DNA of 64,000 nt. It comes from Alphaproteobacteria bacterium (GTDB lineage: Bacteria > Myxococcota_A > UBA796 > CAJQPC01). The stretch lies in contig JACKEV010000019.1 in NCBI GenBank assembly GCA_020632795.1, forward strand, positions 177,900-241,899. The letters are read 5' to 3'. Within the stretch, counting starts at the first letter, position 1. The number at the start of each line of letters is the position of its first letter. The notes beneath the pieces are model-generated. The model was given only the letters and a program-made list of their open reading frames with translations, searched no databases and was not told the origin of the DNA. Below, one piece after another: positions 34,352 to 41,700 of the stretch. The position numbers were made by a program, and so were the translations under genes.

Positions 34352-36261
34352 CTGTGAATCCCGGGGTCTGACAGGCACCTCCCTCGAATATTCGAGCGGC
34401 CCCGTCCCCTTTCAGCGTCTCGGCGGCGGCCGTGCGTAGATCATCGGCTTGAGATCGAGCAGCTTGAGGATGTCGAGCGCCTCCTCACACAGCTCCGGCG
34501 CGGTGCGGCGCCAAGGTTGTTGGTCGATGGAGACAAAGACGACGTGGATGCCCCCGAACCACTCCAGGGCCATCTCGGTGGTGAGCTTGAGGTCCTCCTT
34601 CTTGCGGAAGGGGTGCATGATGCCCTCGCCCCGCTCCAGCATTCGCGCGCGGAGGGTGAACTGGAGGTGATTGCGGACCATCAGTCCGAGGATCATGACG
34701 AGCCCGAGAGCACGTATCCGTTCAGGGTTGTTGAGCATGACCGGGGCGACGCCGGCAGGCCCCTTGAGCCAGCGGAACCCGGTGTGTCCCTCGACGAGCG
34801 ACTGGTGGCGATACTCCGCGAGCACCTTCTGGTCGTCCCAGGAGTCCTCCATCCAGTCGGTGATGAGCACAAAGCACGAGGCGTGCCGCCGGAGCGCTTC
34901 GATGACCGCGCCATCGGGCTCGAGCGCGACATCGGCGAACCAGACGATCTCGGTAGGAGCCGCCTCCCCGTTGCGAGGACGACCGCGTCGCTCGCGCTTG
35001 AGGGTGCGCTCCTCGCTGCGCACGGAGACCTCGGCACGGTGCAGCTTCAAGCCCTTGACCAGGCGCTCCGCAGCCTGGAGAGCGTCTGCTTCACATGCGA
35101 AGCCTTTCGTGAGCTGGCGCTTGTGTGTCTCGGCTACCGTCCCGGCCTCGCGCTCCAGCTTGCTGGGGAGCGACTTGTCGAACCGCGCGGCGAGCTGGTC
35201 GGAATGTACGACGAGGAAGCGCCATGTCTCATGCGACAGGATGGTCTGTCCCTCGTCGTCGGTGTCGAAGGTCACAGGCAGCACCTCGTGGAAGGAGCGG
35301 CCCCGGTACAGACGGGGTGGGTCGGCCTTCTTGGGTCCAGGCCGCTCGGCAAGTATCGGCCAGGCCTCGATGTCGGCCTCCGCGGCCCAGGCGCGGTCGA
35401 TGAGTCCAGCGCGCAGGCCGAAGGTCTTGGGCACCAGGCTGACCATATGGAAGCCCGAACGCGAGAGCTGCCCGAGTGTGTCAGCGTCGACCAGCTTGCA
35501 GTCCGCGACCACGGTGATCTCGTCCTCGTCGGGCAGCAGCTTCGCCAGCCGCGCGAGGTGGTCCCGGTTGGAGATCTGATCCGAGGTGTTCCCACTGCTG
35601 ACCGACATCGTCAGCGGGATACCAGCCGAGCCATGCACTGACAGACCGAACACCAGTTGCTTGAGGTCGGGGCGTTTGTCCTTCGAGAATCCGTGGGTCA
35701 ACGCCAACTCTTCGTCTGCATCGTACTCACCGTAGACGGACACCGTCGTCGTGTCGAGGTGCAGCGACCACTCGGTGTTTCGCACCCGACGGGTGAGGTA
35801 GCGGGTGACGATGTCGCCCAGGATGCGGTCCGTCCCGATCTCGTCGAGGCGATCCAGAGCCTGGCCGAGTCGGGTGTCATGGAAGAAGCCCGCCTCCACG
35901 CCTTCGCCCAGCATCAACTCCACGTCCAACTTGTCCAGCCACCTGTCCATCCGCCACAGCGCCACCCGGCCAGAGAGGATGTTGAGCAGCATCGCCACGA
36001 CGCACTCCGCGTCGGACACCTTGGCCAGCGGGTGCTTCGGTAGTCGGTCGTCGATGATGTCGACGATGCCGAGTTGATCGATGATGCCCCGGATGACCGG
36101 CAGGTGGCCGGCGGGCAGTGAGCGGGTGCGAAGGGTGTCGAGGTGCATCCGACGCTGATCACACGGTCGGGGACGATGCGCTCCTTGACAGTTGTTAGAC
36201 TATTGTCAAGTTTAATCCTTGAAAATCAACGGATGTGGATTGAAAATCCCGGGATCGGCTG
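34352..36261 (-). mobile_element. IS1634-like insertion sequence, copy 2 (1910 bp, inverted relative to copy 1)
   Basis: Same length and ends as copy 1, in the opposite orientation, about 3.2 kb away. The terminal cores are GAATCCCGGGGT at 34356-34367 and, reading inwards from the right end, GATCCCGGGAT. The few differences from copy 1 include the left-end sequence (CCCGGGATTTTCA instead of CCCGGGGTTCTCA). It interrupts a membrane-protein gene. Together with copy 1 it brackets 31170-34351, and each copy has its own target duplication. Confidence 0.9.
34412..36148 (-). CDS. IS1634-family (DDE) transposase, copy 2
   Basis: The protein has 578 aa and is nearly identical to the transposase at 29373-31109, with an N-terminal DUF4277-type domain and an intact DDE core (LHLDTTTVSVYGEY, VVADCKLVDAD, HQSLVEGHTGFRW). 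A potential -35-like TTGACA and an inverted TTGAC/GTCAA pair lie in the ~110 bp between the element end and the start codon in both copies. The frame is complete, so the element may still move. Confidence 0.93.
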   Translation of the reverse strand: MHLDTLRTRSLPAGHLPVIRGIIDQLGIVDIIDDRLPKHPLAKVSDAECVVAMLLNILSGRVALWRMDRWLDKLDVELMLGEGVEAGFFHDTRLGQALDRLDEIGTDRILGDIVTRYLTRRVRNTEWSLHLDTTTVSVYGEYDADEELALTHGFSKDKRPDLKQLVFGLSVHGSAGIPLTMSVSSGNTSDQISNRDHLARLAKLLPDEDEITVVADCKLVDADTLGQLSRSGFHMVSLVPKTFGLRAGLIDRAWAAEADIEAWPILAERPGPKKADPPRLYRGRSFHEVLPVTFDTDDEGQTILSHETWRFLVVHSDQLAARFDKSLPSKLEREAGTVAETHKRQLTKGFACEADALQAAERLVKGLKLHRAEVSVRSEERTLKRERRGRPRNGEAAPTEIVWFADVALEPDGAVIEALRRHASCFVLITDWMEDSWDDQKVLAEYRHQSLVEGHTGFRWLKGPAGVAPVMLNNPERIRALGLVMILGLMVRNHLQFTLRARMLERGEGIMHPFRKKEDLKLTTEMALEWFGGIHVVFVSIDQQPWRRTAPELCEEALDILKLLDLKPMIYARPPPRR

Positions 36262-36502
36262 TCCTGATGAGTTGGCTGTCGATGGAGTTTCTGCTCTCCT
36301 CGATCCTGCACCTACTCCAGGTGCCCTTGATCTCGCCTGGGGATGTCATCGCGGATGTGCCCAACGCGCGCCTGCAGCAGACGCTCGCGGAGGTGGCCTG
36401 GGGGGCGAGGAGCGCCGTGGCCCTGTCCGTCGTGGCGGCCGGGGTGTGGGGTGTAGGGCCGGTGGTGGCGCGCGGAACTGTACATCACGCGAGAGGGGAC
36501 GT

Positions 36503-36880
36503 ATGCAAGCCAGGCTCCCGTTGACGATCTTCCTGACGACTACACTGGCCGTGGTCGAGTGCGCGCGGACGGGCGGAGGGCGACCCTTCATCAAGACCTG
36601 CCAGACCCTGCACTACATCGTCGACGTGGTCTCCAACCCCCCAGGGGACCTGGATCCTCAAGCCGTTCCTCAGTCCACCTAGTCCCCCATCGCGGACTTC
36701 ACGTTCTCCGATGCCGTCCGCGAGATCCATGACGCCGATGTCCAAGACTACTACGTGCAGCGTCCCGCTGCGGGGCTGGTCTGTGCCGCCAACCGGAGGA
36801 CGCGCGCGATGCTGTGTGAAGACCGCGGCAGCGGCCGGAGGTTCGGCAACTGTCAACTCGAAACCCGACCGAGGCGGTAG
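36503..36880 (+). pseudogene. Second copy of gene X with an in-frame stop codon
   Basis: ATG 36503 begins MQARLPLTIFLTTTLAVVEC, parallel to the intact gene at 32410. An in-frame TAG at 36680-36682 ends the frame after 59 codons. Beyond it the reading continues in the same frame (SPIADFTFSDAV ... DYYVQRPAAGLVCAANRRT) to the normal stop at 36878-36880, matching the intact paralogue almost base for base at the 3' end. So it is a recently inactivated duplicate. Its start overlaps the end of the disrupted membrane-protein gene. Confidence 0.85.
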
Positions 36881-36985
36881 ATGATGCCGATTCATGACCG
36901 GTTGCTATCTGCTGAAGGGTCGAAGCGACCTGCGACACGCTTGGGTGCGGGTAGACGCCATGTATACAGGACTCACAAGGTAGTG

Positions 36986-37432
36986 ATGCGTATCTTCCCA
37001 GGCTTGGTGCTGTTGTCATGCTGCAACGCAAAAACAACGGCGCCTCCACCAGAGACCTTCAGCATGCCGAGCGGCATTCGTGGCTCAGATCCCCTGCTCA
37101 TCTGGCGCTCCGGTGACCAGATCGTCGTCCGGATCGTCGGGCCCCCTGCTGTCAGCCTGAATGAGGTCTGCTCTACGTCCATGAACGCCGTATTGTTGAT
37201 CGATGTAAACGAACAATGCCGCGAGGTAACCCTTGACCACTCCCTTGGCTTGCTGATCGGGGGGGTTGTATCCATGCGAACAAACCCATGCGACACATGG
37301 ACTCCAACCGATTCAGAAAAAAGTCAACTGACCCTCGCACGACACCCCATCGGAGTCCCCGTCTCTTGTCGATACACGGGTACCATGAATATGCTGGTGC
37401 AGGAACACGATTTGTACTGGACTGTCAACTGA
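36986..37432 (+). CDS. Variable lipoprotein Y2 (148 aa)
   Basis: From ATG 36986 the signal peptide reads MRIFPGLVLLSCC with Cys at 12-13 as likely lipidation site. The mature part (PSGIRGSDPLLIWRSGDQIVVRIVG, EVCSTSMNAVLLIDVNEQCREV, NPCDTWTPTD, VSCRYTGTMN) has four further Cys and is beta-rich. No family recognised. Lower G+C than its surroundings. It lies in the same slot of the duplicated block as Y1, directly downstream of gene X'. The gaps 36881-36985 and 37433-37554 hold no recognisable feature. Confidence 0.5.
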   Translation: MRIFPGLVLLSCCNAKTTAPPPETFSMPSGIRGSDPLLIWRSGDQIVVRIVGPPAVSLNEVCSTSMNAVLLIDVNEQCREVTLDHSLGLLIGGVVSMRTNPCDTWTPTDSEKSQLTLARHPIGVPVSCRYTGTMNMLVQEHDLYWTVN

Positions 37433-37554
37433 TCTCCAAGAGGAGCGTTGTATCGTCAAAGCGATCCACAACGAAGCGGCCGTGGATCTCAAACCAAGCC
37501 ATATACGAGTCTTCCATGATTGAGAGATCAACCTGGACCGCAAGGGCACACCCC

Positions 37555-38058
37555 ATGACCCTGCTCCTCTGTTTCATCTATGGGATCGGCTGTTCAAGCC
37601 CCACCACACCATCCTCTACAACCGCGGACGAATGCCGTCATGACAATTGTGTCGACAAGATCCTCTCCTCCTTTCCTGTAGCAGATCCCATCGCGTTCTC
37701 GGCTGATTGTCTTGGGCAGAAGGTCGTGGTGCATGTCAGTGATACGGGAATCTCCTTCCAATCTAACGAAACGGATCTTCGATGGAGGTGGGATGAGTTG
37801 ACCATTGCGCCAACCTTCTCACCCGTCATCGACGAGCTTTGGACAGCGGCCGAGAATGAATCTGCCGCAAATCAGGGATTGGGCCATCCAACCTGTCTAT
37901 CAGGAAGACAGTTGTTTGTTACGGTAATCTACCACGAACCCATTAACCACGAACGATACCAACTGGTTACCCGATCGATTCTGTTTCACTCGTTGGCCTG
38001 GGTGAATATTCGATCATCCGAGGACTATTCCCCGGACTCTCCTCTCAAATCCAACTAG
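37555..38058 (+). CDS. Variable lipoprotein Y3 (167 aa)
   Basis: ATG 37555 gives a lipoprotein signal (MTLLLCFIYGIGCSSP); an upstream in-frame ATG 37516 would add 13 polar residues and has no ribosome site. The mature part has a Cys pair (DECRHDNCVDK), a conserved-looking beta segment (CLGQKVVVHVSDTGISFQ) and a Trp-rich patch (DLRWRWDELTIAP). A/T-rich relative to the region. It is the last cargo gene before the shared junction sequence and gene Z. Function unknown; an envelope-located immunity or decoy role is a guess. Confidence 0.5.
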   Translation: MTLLLCFIYGIGCSSPTTPSSTTADECRHDNCVDKILSSFPVADPIAFSADCLGQKVVVHVSDTGISFQSNETDLRWRWDELTIAPTFSPVIDELWTAAENESAANQGLGHPTCLSGRQLFVTVIYHEPINHERYQLVTRSILFHSLAWVNIRSSEDYSPDSPLKSN

Positions 38059-38270
38059 TGCTACAACTTCTCCTACTTCCAGATTTCCCGCGTCCCCATG
38101 AAGTGGCGTCGAAACTCGGACCTGTGCCGTTTGACACACCGCGACCCCCTTTGCCTGTCTCTGTCCGGGGGGTCCGCTGACCCGAGGTTTTTTCTTGCGG
38201 GTCGGAACCGGGGACTCAAGACTGCCGTCCATCGGAGTACCCCAGGACGCGGAGGCGACAGAGGGGGGTC

Positions 38271-38657
38271 ATGCGAATCGGGATCGTCGACTTCAAGGAC
38301 ACGCCCCACGGCGACACGCTGGCCCGCGCCGCGTGGGACGCCGGCCTCGCGCCGGAGGCCATCTGCTGGCTCGCGCCGTCTCGGGAGCTGCCCGCCGCGC
38401 TGCGGGAGGCCCCGGATCTCGCCGCGCTCGCGGTGCCTGTAGGGCTGCGCGGCGCGACGCCATTGAGTCGCGTCACCCGAGCTTGGATGAAGGCTTTTGA
38501 AGACCTCCAGGCGCGCGGCGTGCCCGTCTTCGTCTCCACCCGGCCGGGCCGGCCCAACCTGCTGGCCTCGGTCGCCACCCCCATCCCCGATCAGGCGGGG
38601 ACCTCGGCTTCGGTCGGGGCCGTGCTCGCGGCGATCCGCGCTGCGCGAATGACCTGA
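38271..38657 (+). CDS. Gene Z: conserved hypothetical protein (128 aa), intact copy
   Basis: From ATG 38271 the protein reads MRIGIVDFKDTPHGDTLARA, then RELPAALREAPDLAALAVPVG, VPVFVSTRPGRPNLLASVAT and a C-terminal GTSASVGAVLAAI. The order IVD ... GTSAS loosely recalls the ends of subtilisin-like domains, but the catalytic Asp/His environment is absent and the length is far too short, so I do not call a protease. No signal peptide. A truncated copy lies at 33209-33335. The 212-bp gap upstream (38059-38270) holds the shared 16-bp junction CATGAAGTGGCGTCGA and a GACCCG/CGGGTC inverted pair around a T-run (~38178-38202). Confidence 0.6.
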   Translation: MRIGIVDFKDTPHGDTLARAAWDAGLAPEAICWLAPSRELPAALREAPDLAALAVPVGLRGATPLSRVTRAWMKAFEDLQARGVPVFVSTRPGRPNLLASVATPIPDQAGTSASVGAVLAAIRAARMT

Positions 38658-38726
38658 TTCTTACATCGCGACTTACTCAACACAAATCATCAGCACCATC
38701 GCCCGCCGGCGAAGGGAGGGACTCCT

Positions 38727-41700
38727 ATGGCCAACGCGATCCACAAGACCGACGCCGGAGAGACGCTCGCCAGCATCGCCCAGGACTACTACGCGGTGGG
38801 GCGGCCGGACGGCACGACCGATGACATCCGCCTGTGCATGGTGATCGACGCGATCCGGGCGGCGACGCCCACCAGCCTCATCGATCTGGATCCACAGAAC
38901 TACGGCCCCGACGACACGCTGCCGACCAGCAGCGTCATCTTCGTCCCGACCCTGCGCCGGCTGAACCGCCAGATCTTCGCCGGCTATCCGCAAGGCACCA
39001 CCGAGGACAACGTGCTGGCCGACCTGCGGGCGGCGGGCTTCACCCACGCCCGCAAGTTGCTGCGCTACACCCAGCAGGAGGTCGTCGACCTGATGGACGA
39101 CCTCTACCCGAGCACCTGGACCGGCGGGGAGATCGAGAAGGCCTATGTGGTGACGGCGCTGTTGAACCTGGACGGCATGGACCGCTACACCGCCGACTAC
39201 CTCCATGACGCCGAGAGCATCGGGGTCGGCGCCCCGCCCTACGAGGACCTGGCCGGGCAGACCCAGGTGGATCTGGCGGGCTGGCTGGACGACCTGGTCA
39301 GCACGGAGTCCCGCCCCGCCGAGCTGGACCAGCAGAGCTTCGACACCCGCTGGCTTTTGGAGGCCCGGCGCATCGCCAACCCCGGGGTCTCCGAGCTGAT
39401 GCGGGCGGTGGGCTTCTCCGGGCCGTTCTCGTCCCAGGAGTCGGAGCGGATCTCCAACGCACTGACGGCCACCTCGGTGCTGGACAACACCGACGCCGAC
39501 GACACCGAGGCTGCGGAGTGCCTCGCCGTGCTGCTGCGCTTCCAGGCCGCCGTGCTGCGAGGCAACGAGGCCATCCTGGCGGGCAAGAGCCGGGACGCGG
39601 TGACCGCCTACCAGCAGGCCCGCCGGCACTGGCACCATCTGGCCCAGCAGTTCGACGTGGTCGGCGACCTGGACCACGCCGAGGGGCTGACCCTGGATGA
39701 GTCCGCGGTGGTCTCCTGCTGCGTCTGCAAGGCCTTCCCCGGCTCGGACGACACGCCGCTTGGGGTGTCGTGGCCCCAACTGCGGCGGGACAAGCACGTC
39801 TCCCGGTTCCGGCTGCGGGGCTTCACCTTTGACGAGCTGGACTCCGCTGAGCAGACCAGCTTCCGCGGCGCGATCAGCTCGGAGAACGCCGAGGTCAACA
39901 CCCTGCCCCGCCTGACCCGCGCGGCGCTGCAGCGGGCGGTGCAGGACAAGTCCTGGAAGAACCTGAGCGACGCCGACACGGGGCTGGTCAGCGGCCTGCT
40001 GAGCGGCGGCGACCTAACCCGCGCCCGGGACTTCGACGCCAAGGAGAAGGAGGTCCTGCGCCGGAACGTCGGGGGCAGCAAGATCACGAACTTCTTCGAC
40101 ACGGCCAACAAGCTGGACCTGTTCGACGCCGTGGGCGACAAGATCGCGCTCTCGGAGTTCGAGGGCCGTTTCGGCAGCTTGTGGGCCTCGGCGACCGCCG
40201 CGTCGGTGCTGGACCTGCCCTCCCCGAGCCCGTACCCCACCACGTTGTTGAACAACATGAGCGTCACGCCCTACACCAAGTTCGTGGTGCTCCCGGGGCC
40301 GACGTCGAGCGACGAGGACGTCTACATCCCCATCCTGGACGCCAGCTTCGTCACCGACCTCAAGGCCGCGTTCAAGGAGCGGCTCAAGTCCACGTCGGGT
40401 GAGGCGCTGGTGTGGGACGAGGCCTGCTGGGCCAACCCGGGCGTGTTCGCGGTGATCGCGACCTGGCTGTACTGCGTACAGATCCCCCTGGGCCTGCGCA
40501 AGGCGTGGATGGCTCTGGGCCGGGTGGACATGGCGGACCGCTACGGCGGGCTGAAGGTGAACCTGTACAAGTCGGACGGCACCCAGAAGCGAGACGTGAG
40601 CAGCACGCGGGACCTGCCGGGGCAGCACTCGGCGAACCTGCTGATGTGCTCGACGCGGTGGCTGGACTCCACCACGGGCGGGGCGGTCGAGAGCGGCTCG
40701 GACACCGCCGTCGTCAAGCTCAGCGTGGTGGATTACTGCGAAGGCATCCTGGACCTGGCGGATCGATACTACCGCCGAGATGAGCGGGATGAGGCGCTGC
40801 GCTGGTACAACGACGCGCTGTGCGCCATCACGAACTGGGACAGCAGCATCGTCGACGAGGCCCGCGCGGCGATGACCGGGCTGTATCAGACCATCACCGA
40901 GCGAAACGCCTCGAAGAAGGCCCCGAACAGCGGTCATGACATCGGCGATCTGAGCATCTTCGCGGTGACCTACGAGGAGAGCGGGGCCTACCCGGTCCTG
41001 GAGGACCACGTCTACGTGGTGCGCCGGCCACCCTCGATCCACCAGGTGCCGTTGCTGGAGGCCCAGGAGCGGATCACCTGCGCCTACGACTTCTTCGCGG
41101 CCCCGACGTTCACGAGCGCCTACGTCAGCAGCACCATCCCGGAGTTGAATGAGGACGACGCCATGCGCCCAACCCGGGGGATTCAGTCCGGAGACCTGGA
41201 CATCACCTGGTCGGCGTCCTCTGAGGTCCGGATGAAGCTGTTCGCCATCGCTTGCGTGGCGCTGGGCAAGGTCAACGGCATCAACGCGGGCATGAACTGG
41301 ATGGGCTTCCGGGACGACTTCGTGCCGCCCTGGTCCTTCCAGCACCTCTACCAGGAGGCCCGCAACCTCTGCGACCGGGCCCTGCAGGCGGAGCAGCGGG
41401 TGCTGTCGATGCTGCAGTCCTACGAGCAGGCCCAGGCGATCGAGTTCCAGGCCGAGCAGGGGGTGGAGTTGGCGAACGCGGAGGTCGAGGTCGCCGAGCT
41501 GCGGGTGGACATGACCAACGCGCAGTGCAGGATGAGCGCCGCGCAGGCGGCCTACACCGTGACGCAGTCGACCGCGGCCGAGGCGCGCAGCGCAGTGGTG
41601 GACGAGGAGGTGTTGGAGAGCCGCCCGGTCGCGCGGTGGCGCCAGGAGAGGTACGAGGGATTGGATGCCTTCGTGGCCGGGGAGCAGCCGAATGGGGAGC

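Larger units (their letters stand above)
33966..36524 (+). pseudogene. Polytopic membrane protein gene broken by a frameshift and by IS copy 2
   Basis: ATG 33966 has GAGG upstream and begins MHQLLMRDVLLLVAILVGG. At a run of seven G (about 34164-34170) the frame is lost, and coding continues one base off (HAAGWVNGGLRYVLAPLGAG, then LVLVGGLWFG). IS copy 2 then interrupts it at 34351. After removal of the element and one 6-bp duplication, the frame goes on from 36268 (SWLSMEFLLSSILHLLQV ... LQQTLAEVAWGARSAVALSVVAAG) to a stop at 36522-36524. Several hydrophobic helices suggest an inner-membrane protein of ~210 aa. The G-run indel could be a sequencing error; the insertion is not. Confidence 0.75.

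Noticed and set aside
29260..36261. The inverted IS1634-like pair as a composite transposon carrying the genes between them
   Set aside because: Each copy has its own, different 6-bp target duplication and each separately interrupts a gene whose two halves lie on both sides of that copy. This means two independent insertions, not one composite event.
36219..36524. A separate 101-aa gene starting at 36219
   Set aside because: Its first codons lie in the IS end; the rest is the 3' half of the membrane-protein gene split by IS copy 2.
38271..38657. Gene Z as a subtilisin-like protease
   Set aside because: Only a GTSAS string near the C-terminus and an IVD near the N-terminus recall the family; the protein is 128 aa and lacks the catalytic His region.
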